The notes under the pieces were generated by a model. It was given only the letters and a program-made list of their open reading frames with translations, had not been told where the DNA came from and did no database searches. A program made the position numbers and the translations under genes. From the NCBI GenBank assembly GCA_004026145.2, contig CP034994.1, positions 13,062,009 to 13,126,008 on the forward strand: a stretch of DNA of 64,000 nucleotides. The letters are read 5' to 3'. Within the stretch, counting starts at the first letter, position 1; the number at the start of each line of letters is the position of its first letter. Of the stretch, positions 24,501 through 36,254 are shown in pieces. Source of the DNA: Takifugu bimaculatus (taxonomy: Eukaryota > Chordata > Actinopteri > Tetraodontiformes > Tetraodontidae).

Positions 24501-26114
24501 TTGTTGCTTTTATAAGAAGCAGTCTGTAAAATCACAACATTGGAACGGAGGAAAATTTGCATGAAGCTTCAACATTTACACACATTCCAACTGCTACAGT
24601 GGGAAAACACAAGGACAATTAATTTGGAATCAAGTGCTCATTTGTCGCTGATAGTGTTGGTTCATGAAGAACGTTGACCTATTCAGACAGATTCCGAATA
24701 TAAGGGGAAGAATGAAACTGAATCATGAAAGCTAAAGACGATGAAAAAGCCAGGGTGGGAAAAGGCTTTTAAAGGCCAGTATGAAGAGTGGTTTAATTAA
24801 ACCCGTCCTAATGAATCACTGTGACATCAGCAGCCCAAAACATCAAACCAGATCACTAAACAAAAAGTACACATTGATTATTTTGGATTAGCCATCTATC
24901 CTACAGCCAGAATGAAGTAAAGCAATGACATAAGGAGAGAAATGGAGTGAGTGTTAACAGAAAATTGGGGCATGGTAGAAAGCCTCCTGAATGTTCGAAT
25001 GAAATCACTAGATGCGCATGAGCATGAGAACCAGAGCAAAGGTCAGACAAGGAGTTCAGCGCAATGGACAAGTTCTCACCTGAAGACTTGTTCCTCATGA
25101 GGCGAACCTCCCGTGGCTGGATCCCCTGCTCCTGGAGCTGTGCCCGGATCTGTCAAGAAAAGTGTTAGCGCTTCTAAAATCACACTATAGTAAAGAGAAA
25201 TAAAATGTTCAAAAGGACAAAAAGTGTGTTGATCTTTACAGAATAACCCTATGACTATATTTATTTAGAAAATATACTCACTTCATTGGCAGTGGCATTA
25301 GGTGGCAGCATGCGGAGCATTATGATGTTGCTTGGTCTCTGATTGTGGTCGGAATCAATCCGATAGTCCTGGTCTCTCTGATCCAAATCTTCAAGTGAAA
25401 AATCTGGACTGTGCTCCTCTGCACCTAAAGGAAACGGCTACCGGTACACAGCACAGAACCGAATCAGCAACCGACGGCTACAGCAAAATAAAAACACTCC
25501 ATAATGTGACAGCTTACCCTCCTTTTCACTGGCTCCCGGGAGAACCGGTCTTCCTCTCTCTGTCTTGCCGCATTATATTCCATCCTTTCAGAATGGGCAC
25601 TTCCATGACCCCAGCTTCCCTCCATGCTCTCTGAAGGCGGGGCAGCATTATCAGTAAAAAGCCCTTTCCCTCGACCCCTGTCCTGCGGGCCGGGGTGCGA
25701 CTGTTCGAATTCCCGCCTCGCTCGGTTCTCAACCGCTTGGGTCGAGTGAGAAGGGGAATCCGGGTGTGACTGAGGGCAAGGAGGCCACAGGGTGCCCATC
25801 AGCTCAACACCGGTGTCTTTCCGCACATCCCCTCGCTGGAGGAATCCAAGGTGATCTTGAAAGTCACGAACATCTGGCAACTGCTCATCGCAGCCAAAAG
25901 CTCCGTCCGGGTCAGGCTCCTCATCCTCTTGGTCGTAACCTCTGTAGTCCATGTCACGAAAGTTGTGGTCATTACTGGTGTTGCCATAGCGACCTATGCG
26001 GTCCCCTCGGCCGCTCCTGCTGACCAAAAAAAGACATTAAGTGGTCTGACCTGGGTACACCTCCAGGGAACAGAGATACAATGAACATGTAGCTCACCTT
26101 GACTCATAATCCAT
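18525..26114 (-). CDS. rbm10: RNA-binding protein 10, G-patch apparently eroded
   Basis: Nuclear splicing regulator of the RBM5/6/10 family. It starts MDYESR at 26114, and the next exon (from about 26027) gives GRYGNTSNDHNFRDMDYRGY. RRM1: [20 protein letters not shown] (about 25.3 kb), [29 protein letters not shown] (about 23.6 kb). RanBP2 zinc finger: [20 protein letters not shown] (22.6-22.85 kb). RRM2: DTLILRNLGPHTSLDSILSA and LNRGFAFLQLSTIV (22.1-22.35 kb). OCRE: STYQYDDSSGYYYDPLTGLY, DPNSQYYFNPHTQQYMYWDG (20.6-20.9 kb). Then TAQQIAKDMERWAKSLNRQK and the C2H2 finger LACLLCRRQFPSKEALLRHQ (about 19.1 kb). The wording of RRM1 and the finger is RBM10-like rather than RBM5 or RBM6. After PDPKRRKLNHA the last exon reads SLGARMLQGGVKKGLLLRN and stops, where RBM10 has SRMLQAMGWKEGSGLGRKK. 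The preceding junction (18.78-18.97 kb) also has a phase problem. Exact 3' structure is uncertain. Confidence 0.9.
19467..20064. mobile_element. 598-bp non-autonomous DNA transposon
   Basis: The left end reads CAGTGGGAACGTCTCTACAT and the right end, on the opposite strand, reads CAGTGGGACCTCTACTTACG, an imperfect terminal inverted repeat. Both ends are flanked by TA, the target duplication of Tc1/mariner-like elements. A subterminal motif (ATTTTCAGGTTAYGAAAC) occurs near both ends. No transposase ORF is present. It lies in an rbm10 intron. The superfamily call is tentative. Confidence 0.75.
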
Positions 26115-26645
26115 GATGTCTCACCGGATCTGTTCCTGCCCTCTGACCTTTTTGTTTACTGTACTGAACACCCTGAAAGTACATAAGCGTTTAAAAGAGA
26201 TGTCACCAGTCAGTGCAATTAATTACCATTACACGTGACATTATAAATGGAAATAGGAAATTGAATACCACGTGACCATTTAACAGACAAGACAAATTCC
26301 AAGGTGTGGATTACATTGTCTGTCAATAAATTAGCTGCACTTCTGAACAGCGACTTCAGCAACTTGAATTAATTTAGTCTCGGGGAACAACTCGTCAGAA
26401 GCGACAGTCATTCCACCAAAGGCAAAGCAAGCACGCATAGCTGGAAACGACTGGAAGACGCGATGCAAATTCCCGTTAACACGACCGATAAACCAGTATT
26501 CAACAATGACGTGTTGCGGTCATCTCGGTTAGCGGGCATGCTAACAATTTTAGCAAGGGGTTGGCTAGCAAGTCCCAGTACAGGCACGGTTCCTACCCTC
26601 CACACGTTAAGTATAGAAATGTGTAAAATTGCACATAAACTTACC

Positions 26646-26850
26646 AATACCACATTTACCAAAGGTGTTTTCCTTAAATGTCAACGTTCTAAATCAATTG
26701 CATGCACCAGGCGGACTTGTTTTTCACAGCAACCAAGTGTAAAATGGCCACAGCAGAGCCATTTCAGAGGGAGGGCTTTAAAACAATTGCTGATATGTGA
26801 TTGGTTATTGGGGAGCCAGAAAAACTGTGGAAGTCGACACTGATTGGCCA
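26646..26850 (-). promoter_or_regulatory. rbm10: rbm10 promoter with CCAAT boxes and non-coding first exon
   Basis: On the minus strand a donor (TTG followed by GTAAGTTTATG) ends a putative non-coding exon at about 26646. Upstream on that strand are three CCAAT boxes (plus-strand ATTGG at 26800-26804, 26807-26811 and 26843-26847), typical of NF-Y-driven housekeeping promoters. The transcription start is inferred to lie near 26.75 kb. Confidence 0.55.
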
Positions 26851-26914
26851 ATACAAACAGCCCCACCCACCACTGTAACTCATGGCTGAAGAACACGCTT
26901 GATCTTCGTTTAAG

Positions 26915-28593
26915 GCTTAAACTTTAAGCTTTATTTTTATATTCTTGCCATTGTACGATACAGCCAGCACCATATATTTTACTTTTAGATGATTTTTTTT
27001 TATTTGAGATTAAAAAAAGTGTGAAATAATGCCAGAAATATAGATAACATTGTTGCAAGTTTTAATGAATAAATGAATCAAAGAACACATAAATACCTTA
27101 CAACAGAAAGCCCTAATATCAACTTTATATGGGGGAGGAAAAAAAATCCAGAAATCCTGTCACAGTACAAATAAAAAGTCTAGCAACCCACCCCCAAAAA
27201 TGCTCCAGCCTTGCACCCCAAGCTGACCTTCAATTAAACTGTAATACAGATACGCTGTATGATTTAACTGACAGAAGGTGATCATAAAGGCAGGATTAAT
27301 TAATATGATTAATACGCTAAGAAAATTAGAGACATCACCATTAAAAAGTTGTAGTACAATAATGACAAGATAATTAAATGGGTGAAGGGGAAGTTGCAAG
27401 GAAGGTTCAGTAAAAAGCAAAATTAAAATACACGTCACTAGCATATCCTTACAAAGCTTTGTAAGACATACAGTACATAATGGATATTATAGTAATGACA
27501 GGTCTATTACTATGTGGAATATTTAACTTATCACCATAACTACACCATTCAAGATTTGACCCACTGATTAACACAATCAAATGAAACTTAGTACACGGGA
27601 AAAATAAGATGATCGTTTTTAACCTGATTGTGCCTTTAGTTACAAGTCTGACGTCTTCCAGTAAAGTTAGGTTTTCTATGTCGCTCTGAGCGGCTGTTTG
27701 TGGTTACATTACCCACCTGAGCCATGAAATGTGGCCATCGGTGGGTAACTTTGGCATGGACAAAAGGGTTATAACAGAAAGGCCTTCCATGCATACAGTA
27801 CAGACACATATGTTAATACACACTCGCACATTTTAAATGCATGCAGACCTGCACAGGAAAAAGTTAACAAGGTGCCAGTCACACACACGCGCACACATTC
27901 TAAAGTACAGGTAAGTCATTCAGAAAGGGAAAGTATCTCATACAATCGAGTTTGGGCATACCCCTGCAGAGAGCCTGAGTCAAAATATGGGCCTGAATTG
28001 GCGAAGCCAATGGGAGGGAGGAAAGCGATTCTGTGGTATGTGTGGATACTAGAAATTATAGAAATAATACCCCGTTTAAGTAATTAATCCCTGTCCCACA
28101 ACTGCTCTGAAGGCACTACATGTAGGCGATACTGTGTAAAATCCACTTAGACACGGTTGTAATTCATAACATCTTTTTTTTTTTTTTTTTTTTAATATAT
28201 CTATTTTCAGACTCTCTTCAGACTCCCATTGTCTTTGGTCTGGTAAGGACCTTTTCTGTGTTCATTCCAATCATGGCACATTTCAACCCATTTACAGTCG
28301 CTCAACCTCAGATCACCCCGCCGCCACTGTCTGCCTTATGGACCTGCATGTCTGAAGGGGTTTTTTTTTGATAGACAAAGACAAAATGGTACCGAATCTA
28401 AATGTGTAGACCAATGAAAAGTCTATCAAGTAATTTCAGACCATTTTAAATTGCTGAGGATAACTGGTTGATGAGAAATTGAGCAACTGCAAAATGTTTC
28501 AGGGCTCTCCCCTATAATTTCCCCTTTATCAAATATCACTGGGAGCTGCCTTTGGAATCTGTGCTTGAAGGCAGCTCCCTCACCTCTCAATGC
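26915..28593 (-). other. rhoa: rhoa 3'UTR
   Basis: A stretch of about 1.65 kb with no conserved ORF, AT-rich toward its distal end, with a poly-T run at 28174-28193. A minus-strand AATAAA at 26930-26935 is the most distal signal. If used, the rhoa transcript ends within about 100 bases of the rbm10 CCAAT boxes. Confidence 0.55.
26930..26935 (-). terminator. candidate rhoa polyadenylation signal
   Basis: AATAAA on the minus strand, immediately upstream of the rbm10 promoter region. Confidence 0.45.
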
Positions 28594-30265
28594 CTATAAC
28601 AGAAGGCAGTTGGACTTCTTTCCACGTTTCTTGGCCTGCAGCGCTGCCCTTGTCGCCATCTCAAAGACTTCCCTCACACCATCTTTGGTTTTTGCAGAAC
28701 ACTCTTGGTAGCCAGAGGCATTGATGCGACTGGCCATCTCTTTGCCATCTTCAAATCTCACTGGTTCCTGCAGACACATTTGTAATTGGGATCTGGTTTT
28801 AATAATGACGCTTTAAAGTCACATATACAGAATAACAAGTGATACATTTTTATTCAAAAGACCTGTTTCATTTTGGCAAGCTCTCGTCTGGTGTGCTCAT
28901 CGTTGCGCAGGTCCTTTTTATTCCCCACCAGGATTATTGGAACATTTGGACAGAAGTGTTTAACTTCAGGTGTCCACTTTTCAGGAATATTCTCTACAGA
29001 GGCAACAGAGGAAGGGTGGAGTAGTTAGCAACATATATACATAAAAAAGGTGGTTAATAAACAAGGTTTAACTTGAAGAAAAGGAAAAAAAAATTACCTA
29101 AGCTGTCAGGGCTGTCTACAGAAAAACACATGAGGATGACGTCAGTGTCAGGGTAGGAGAGAGGCCTCAGTCTGTCATAGTCTTCCTGACCAGCTGTGTC
29201 CCAAAGTGCTAGCTCCACCTTAAAAATATAAGATAAATATGAACAAACAGTCAATAATATACACAACTAGATGATGATCTCATTATCACATTAGCTAAGC
29301 ATCTTCACTTCCCGGTAACTTATCTCGCTGCATTTTGCTGATTACACCCATAACCTTTAACACCTTCACACCACAGTAAAACAGCATAACCTCAACACTT
29401 GCGCACGCTTTAGCTATCTGCTTCTATCAAATTGTTTTTGAAAAAGGTATTTAAAAAAAAAAAAGCCAAGCTATTTATCTCAACAAATGTCACGAAATGT
29501 TTTTGATTTATATTCAACAGTAATGTAGCACCTGATGGGGAGAATTAAATATAACATATATATCTCTGTTACTCTGAAGTAAATGAACAGACACTAGAAG
29601 GATCTTCTGCTCAGCTTGGTGGTTTTATGCTAAGATTGTAAGTTGGTTTGTGCTACCATGTAGCTACTTCCTTACAACAGAATGGGAAGTCAACGGTTTG
29701 TTTTTTTGCTATCCATATTTCTAATACTTGATAGTTCAGAGCCAAGCATTGAAAATTAAATATGGCATTCTTTGAGAGTAATTCCCAGCTATCACTGTGT
29801 AGTCTCATAAAACTATGCCTAAATATTTGATTGGGTTGTTATTTTAAGGACAATAATAAAATAACCAAGACATTCAATTGAAACAGCAATTCTTTTCATC
29901 ACAATTTTCAGGAATTTAAAGATTGTGGTGTTCATATTTATTAATTTATTCACTTCGCTCTTCAAGCTACAGATTCTAACAAAAGCATTTTACAGCCTGT
30001 AGTTCATCTGGTAGAATCCTGATGATGAAAATAAGATTATATGTCTAAGTGGCGACACCTCTACCTCCTCGCCAGAGCACATTTTTAAGGCCATGCCTTC
30101 ATTTCTCACCTGTTTGCCGTCCACTTCAATGTCTGCCACATAGTTCTCAAACACAGTGGGGACGTAGACCTCCGGGAACTGGTCCTTGCTGAAGACGATG
30201 AGCAGACAGGTTTTCCCACAGGCACCATCCCCGACTATCACCAGCTTCTTCCTGATAGCAGCCAT
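28594..30265 (-). CDS. rhoa: RhoA small GTPase
   Basis: Membrane-cycling GTPase that controls actomyosin. Four coding exons: 30110-30265, about 29098-29220, about 28868-28993 and 28594-28770, about 193 residues. It starts MAAIRKKLVIVGDGACGKTC (P-loop). Next come the effector loop VYVPTVFENYVADIEVDGKQ and switch II ALWDTAGQEDYDRLRPLSY. The base-binding motif is ILVGNKKDLRND and the Rho insert region ELAKMKQEPVRFEDGKEMAS. SAKTKDGVREVFEMATRAAL follows. The tail KKRGKKSNCLLL is a polybasic stretch plus a CAAX box whose final Leu predicts geranylgeranylation; human RHOA ends CLVL. All nucleotide-binding residues are present. Teleosts have several rhoa copies and I cannot assign the letter. Confidence 0.97.
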
Positions 30266-30832
30266 CTGTAAAAAGTTCAAGTTAGACCGTCAGATAGGTT
30301 AAACAGATGTCAGCATTATGCAGGAGCTAATCCAAAACGGTTTTGCCATACAGAAATAAGTAGACTTTTAACCTTATTGCACAAATGAAACGCTTCCTGT
30401 GTTATTAAACAGTTTCACTTAGTTCACATGATGACAAAGTAATAGCTGGGTTTACATGACTAAAACTAGCAGCTCGTAGAATAGTGTGGTGGATTTTTTT
30501 TTATTAGGTTTCCCTTAAATATAAGGGCATATACACACAAAAACGACCCAGTTAACAGACAAGGAAGGTGTCTTAGCGGCAGAGGGTGTAAACAGAAAAC
30601 ATTTCCGCGCTGTGCTGCCGAGAGGCTGTGCAATGTAGTCTGGGCCTGTCAAACCAGCTAACCTTAGTTAGCAACAATGCTAACGCTGCTTATTGTAGTT
30701 TTGACAGCTGCCGCTTACATTTTCTTCCCAACCCAAAATCAAATCTACAAACTTCGTCGTTTTACCGCGACCCTCCTAAGGAGGAAATGAGAATCGTCTT
30801 ACAGTTTAATAGCTATCGCTGAAAAATAATTA

Positions 30833-30911
30833 CCGCTTGGTGTTTCTGTGTCCGCCTTTCTCCTCTTCCTGACCGACTGGAAAACTCCGCCCACCACTGG
30901 GGCGCATGCGC
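30833..30911 (-). promoter_or_regulatory. rhoa: rhoa first exon and NRF1-type promoter
   Basis: The minus strand has a donor (AAGCG followed by GTAATTATT) at about 30832, ending a probable non-coding exon. The perfect palindrome GCGCATGCGC at 30902-30911 matches the NRF1 consensus core and lies at the likely core promoter. The exact start site is not known. Confidence 0.6.
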
Positions 30912-31555
30912 ACAAGAACTGAATGTTTTGAGGATGGGTTTTTTTTCCAGCGCCCACTCAAAACTTTGCCTGCATGCGTAAAAGTGCACTTAAATGTAAA
31001 TGCTGTTGCGTAAACGTTGCTATATTATCTGCCGCCACAGTGTAGAGGAATGACTGTCAAAAGTAGCTTTCAATTATCTCAAAATAAAGAGTAGTCAGGT
31101 CATATGCTGGGAATAGATCTCATCACAACTACTGCAGTAACTACCACGACAACAGCTCCTAAAATAACAACAATAATATGGTGTTTATTGTTTTCAAAGA
31201 ACAGTTCATAGATTACAATACATTCGGTTGTACAATTGAATCAGTTCTTTCTACTTCAGTGAGAGAATTTGTTGTTTTTTTATCACATAAGTGAGTCATA
31301 TAATGTCCATTGTGTATAGCATGAAATTAGTGGTGCGTGAGTTGTCACGCTAACACTCTCCTCTTCATGAGTCTGGTGGTGAAAGTCATCTGCAAGTCCC
31401 ACTAAACTGTGCATCGCATCGCAGAGTTAATTTCAGCACTTCGAGAAGTTCATAGACCCCAGAGTTACAGCACTGCTGAATCTTTCTGTTTCTATGGACA
31501 CCGGAGGTACAGCGGCTCTGATTGGCTGAGGATGAGCCAGCAGCCATTCTCAGGT
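30912..31555. other. rhoa upstream region and USP21-like 3'UTR
   Basis: No gene. A minus-strand AATAAA at 31184-31189 is the candidate poly(A) signal of the USP21-like gene, leaving about 0.3 kb to the rhoa promoter. Confidence 0.5.
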
Positions 31556-34500
31556 CTATTTCCTGATGCTGGTAGCTGTGCTGCTGCTGCCACCGCTGCT
31601 GTTGCTGCGTTGGTAGAACAGTACATATGCTTGGTTGGTCTGAAGCTGGTTTTCAGATACTGGAGTCACACTGTTGGTGGTTAGAGGAAGGCACAATTGA
31701 AAAAGGCAAAACACAGCCAGATTTTAAATGTATTATTTAAACATACTTCTCACCTGGAGTCATTGTACAGACACCAGCCATTTTGATCTAAGCAGCAGGC
31801 TGTGTAATGGCCCATGTTTACAGTCCCGACATGGTTACATATTGCATATAAATCATACAGAACTGGACCTGTGGGATCACATAACAATATAATGACTTAG
31901 CAAGTTACAGTCTTGAAAAAGATGTTATAGTTCTCTGTCTATGAATAACCAAAACAATTCCATGTGTATAAAATGTACTACCTATAAAGGTGGAAAAATG
32001 CTCCCTTGATTTTTTTCTGGTGAGTTGAATGTGTATAAATGCATGACAGAAATCACTGAATTCTTACAAGCTTTGTGTCCTCACAAGTCAATGAATGTGT
32101 TATATCAACTACAGCTTATTCAACTTCAACTTATCTGATAATTATTTCCTGTTTCCGTTTGCAACGGCTGATAAGCTGATGAGGGGAAATTGCTGGAAAT
32201 CCACGATATCTTTCTATTGGTATTGGTGAAATGTGGTCAGATTTGGTATTTCATGACTTAGTTATGGCAGCTCTAAAACTACCTGTATATGTCTTTACAT
32301 TCAACAGCATGTTAAGTGAAGGAAAAATGAGCTGGAAATCCCCCCGAAGTAAATCATTATTTTAGCTGTGTTGCTGATGATACCATAGATTGTGTGTTCC
32401 TGTAGTCTCTGGGTATAAAAATAATGATCTATACCTACAACAAGTTAAAGTATATAATGAGTACAGTGAATAAATGATCACAAATGGATGTGTGAAGCAG
32501 ATGTCTGAAACAAGAGTTTGATTTGTTACCACAGTCGACAGGTCCATAAGGTCCGAGGTCCAGGTTAGTGAGCGGGAAGGAAACGTACACGGTGCTTTTA
32601 CTAATTGACCACCGAGACATCGTAAAACGATTCAAGTCTGGAGAAGATTGTTAAGAATTCTCATAGAAGAATGGCGCAAACACAACCTTGATGAAGCCAG
32701 TGCGCAAGTAAACACATATCGTTGCCAAGGATACGGATCACAATCACCTGGGGAAACCTCTGGATGGAGAGCCGTTTGGTGCACTCTGTGTGCCGGGTAC
32801 ACCTCTCACACATCTGACAGACACAGAACAAAGGCCACAAAGAAGTATGAATGCAAAAGTGGATGGATGGATGGATGGATGGATGGATGGATGGATGGAT
32901 GGATGGATGGATGGATGGATGGATGGATGGATGGATGGAGGGATGATGGATGCATGGATGCATGGATGGATGGATGGATGGATGATGCATGGATGGATGG
33001 AGGGATGATGGATGCATGGATGCATGGATGGATGGATGGATGGATGCATGGATGCATGGATGCATGGATGGATGGATGGATGGATGATGCATGGATGGAT
33101 GGATGGATGGAGGGATGATGGATGCATGGATGGATGGATGGATGGATGATGCATGGATGGATGGAGGGATGATGGATGATGGATGCATGGATGCATGGAT
33201 GGATGGATGCATGGAGGGATGATGGATGCATGGATGCATGGATGGATGGATGCATGGAGGGATGATGGATGATGCATGGATGCATGGATGGATGGATGCA
33301 TGGATGGATGGATGGATGGATGATGCATGGATGCATGGATGGATGGGTGCATGGATGGATGGATGGATGCATGGATGGATGGATGCATGGATGCATGGAT
33401 CAGCATCTGAGCTATTAGTGATGCTGAATATACCTAAATAAGTTTTAATGTTCAGCTTTTTTTTTAACTCTCTTTGAGACAATCCGGTGCTCTGTTGCCC
33501 ATTTTTATGGACACTTCACACAAACTTACTGGTGAATTCTCCCTGTCTAGTTTCTCCTCCTGAGAGAAGAGGTCCAGGCAGTCCTTCAGCATCACCTCCC
33601 TCCCAGAGCTCCTCTTGGGGATGGGCAGAGACAGGTCGCAGAACACGTCGAACGTGTTGGAGTAGTGGGAGCACACAGAGCAATGCAGCGAGCTGCGCAA
33701 CTGTCCTGAGAACAGGTCTGTGGGAGGAAAATGGCCGGAGCTGTGAGATGCTTAAAGGGACCCGTGGGACCGAGCGCAGGCCCCTTCCTTACCTACTATT
33801 CTGCTGTCATCTCTCTCTAAGTGCTTTTTCCACATGACAGCAGCCTCTTCTGATATCCTATGGAAAGAAATGAAAATCAAACACTTTCACACACACCAAA
33901 TAAAAAATACTGTTCAGGCTTTACCTAAATCTGGCGTATTTTTGAGTAGGCTCCTTCACCGTGCGGCGAACATAGGGTCTGCGGTTGATCTCCACATGCA
34001 GCTTGTCCAATAAGAACCTGAGGAACTCCTGCGCATCCTGCTGACTGTGCAAAACAAGGAGAATTTGGGCTGTTTATTAATAAAAAATTACTTTAATGAG
34101 ACTAAATATCAGAATACTGCCTGTCTTCCTGAGGTGATAATAAAAGTTATTTTCTGGCGATAAAAGAAATAGCATTTGTGTGATATTATAATTGATATAA
34201 TAGTTCTCGTAAATATGGAAATTTATTTTCTTCTAAAGTTCCAAAGAGACTTTTTAAGGTTAATTCTGCCAGTTTATGGTTTATTATTACTGGCACAAAT
34301 TGTATTTTTACAATTTTATATTTACATAGAGTAAAAAAGATTTTTCTTTTAAAAATCACACGAGTGTTTAAAAAATATATACTTGGAAAAAACTACTTGG
34401 GAAAACCTGTGCCGCCTGTTCCAAAGATATTCTCACCTGTACCCACTGAAGTATGGCACCGCTTCTTTGAAAACATTGTAAAACTGACGCGGATTTACAA

Positions 34501-36254
34501 CAGATACCGCCTCAGTTTCCTCCCAAAGACCTGTCAGCACCTGAGAGAAAGCTGGAGCATGAGGAGGAACGAAGTAGTAGGAAGGTGAAATAGGAGGGGA
34601 CGAGGGAAGCAAAGGATGTGATCAAGGAGGAAAGAGATGATAAAGAAGAAGATGCAGGAGAGGAGCAGGAACCTTCTGTCAGTTTGGCATCCTCTTTGGC
34701 ACACTTCTCCTGTCTGTATCGCTTCAGGAGGACGTAGTCCCGCAGGCCACACGTGTGAGACAAACATTGCACTATTGCATTCAGGAAACACTGAGTGGGA
34801 GACAAAGAAGAATGAAACGGCTTCATTTCCACTGAAGACGACTTGGAGTTTATTGTGACAAACTCACTGTGTTTCCTATGTTCCGTAGGCCGATTCTTCC
34901 ACTTCCTAAGATCAGCTGCTCCTTCTGCAAAACATGGGAAACTAGCTTGATCTTCTTTTCCCCCAAGTGGTTGCCATAATAATTTAAAAACTGCCCCCCC
35001 CCAACACTTTTTAATTATTAATTATTATTGTTTATCGCCTTAATTTATATAAAACATTTTTTTTAAGTTTCTGGAAAAATCTAGTTATATAAGGTTACAT
35101 TTCAGGACTACAAATGCTACCACAAAGTGGTTTGAAACCCTTCATCATCTTGCAATGAAAAAATAAAAGTTTTATGAGTTCATATAGTAAAGCTGGAGAG
35201 GTGTAACTCAACTTTCTACACATTTCTGCAACACAATGTTCAAATTATTATCATCAGCAGTTAAAATACAGGAAAAACCACCCAACATCCTCGTACATGG
35301 CTAAACTGACCACTGTGTTTATGAAATTAAACTGCTGAGGGACCATCAGCGATTCTACAAGGACCTTGTAGCTATATCCCCCATCATAAACAGGAAATGC
35401 AGTAACTCTGAACACACTCATAAGTCTGCGTGCCCCACAATCTGACACCTGCATGCCCTCCCAATGTCACCCCTCGTGTGTGTGTGTGTGTATTGTGTTG
35501 GTGGGACAAATTTAGACGTCTTATCTCATTAACATAACAAGAGAGGCTAAAAGGAGGTCAGTATCAACCTTTTTATCCTATTAGAGGAGGAGGAGTGCTG
35601 ACAGGTGCTGAAACACGTGAGTGTGTGTACACTCCCCACGAAATCACACTTCCCTGTCCTGTCTGCTTTACAATTACCAAATCCTCTGACTTCATGGCAA
35701 ATTTTAGCTTAAATTTGCTTAAATCCACACCTCGTTGTCGGCCACCAGGAGCAGGCCCATCAGAGAGGTGTAGAGGACAGACTGCGAGATGTCGGTCGTC
35801 TCTCTCTGCAGGCCCTTCTGGGACACCAGGGTCCGGCACAGGGCCTCGCAGGAGCCCTCCCCATTAACGCCACTGGCTCCAGGCATCCCGTCTGACTGTG
35901 AACGTCTACCAGGATGCACAGGTCACAGGGCCACACAACTGTTTCCAGCCACACAACTGGGCAGATTTCTTCACATGAAAGGTCAACGATGAAAAATATC
36001 CACTTTCCACGAAGACAACACAAAATAGTCACATCTGAGGGAAAAAGAAAAAAGTTTCGTCCTTGATGGATGACTTGAGGACTTTCTCTCTATTTATGAG
36101 AATGATGGGTTTTTTGTTTTTTTTAAAGGCATTAATAGCTCTCTAATGGGCACTGTAACCGCCTCACTAACGATTAAACTCCAGCAAAGCAAAGTTATCC
36201 TAAATATACTGTTGAAAAGGGAAGAAGCAGAGCGATTTCAACTCACCTGATCAT
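31556..36254 (-). CDS. USP2/USP21-type ubiquitin-specific protease, closest to USP21
   Basis: Cysteine deubiquitinase with a complete catalytic domain. The Cys box GSGRIGLRNIGNT is followed, exactly at an exon start (34790), by CFLNAIVQCLSHTCGLRDYV. Next come NPRQFYNVFKEAVPYFSGYS, QQDAQEFLRFLLDKLHVEIN and WKKHLERDDSRIVDLFSGQL. Zinc-ribbon CxxC pairs are HCSVCSHYS and MCERCTRH, followed by FDVFCDLSLPIPKRSSG. The His box is GTVNMGHYTACC and the third catalytic residue is in YNDSSVTPVSENQ. It ends AYVLFYQRSNSGGSSSTATS. The pattern VNP-F-FSGYSQQDAQEF and FxVFCDLSLPIPK is nearer USP21 than USP2 or USP4. The N-terminal extension is only about 60 residues: an ATG at 36254 (MIR) joins exon 35731-35905 (RSQSDGMPGASGVNGEGSCE) in phase. 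Start choice is moderate; family and catalytic competence are strong. Confidence 0.9.
32861..33400. repeat. 540-bp GGAT/GCAT minisatellite
   Basis: A pure GGAT block at 32861-32938 passes into higher-order units mixing TGGA, TGCATGGA and GATGATGGATGCA. It lies in the USP21-like intron just upstream of the exon encoding MCERCTRH. Long plus (DGWM-type) and minus (HPSI-type) ORFs across it are repeat artefacts. Confidence 0.97.

Noticed and set aside
18525..26114. RBM5 or RBM6 as identity
   Set aside because: RRM1 wording ([26 protein letters not shown]), the zinc finger and the OCRE region match RBM10 better; RBM6 lacks a comparable first RRM.
32648..33482. Long ORFs on both strands (DGWM-type and HPSI-type repeats up to 273 codons)
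   Set aside because: They are translations of the GGAT/GCAT minisatellite, open in several frames at once, and overlap a real exon of the USP21-like gene in the wrong frame.
31556..36254. USP4, expected next to RHOA from human synteny
   Set aside because: The protein lacks DUSP and ubiquitin-like domains, and its motifs match the compact USP2/USP21 class, closest to USP21.
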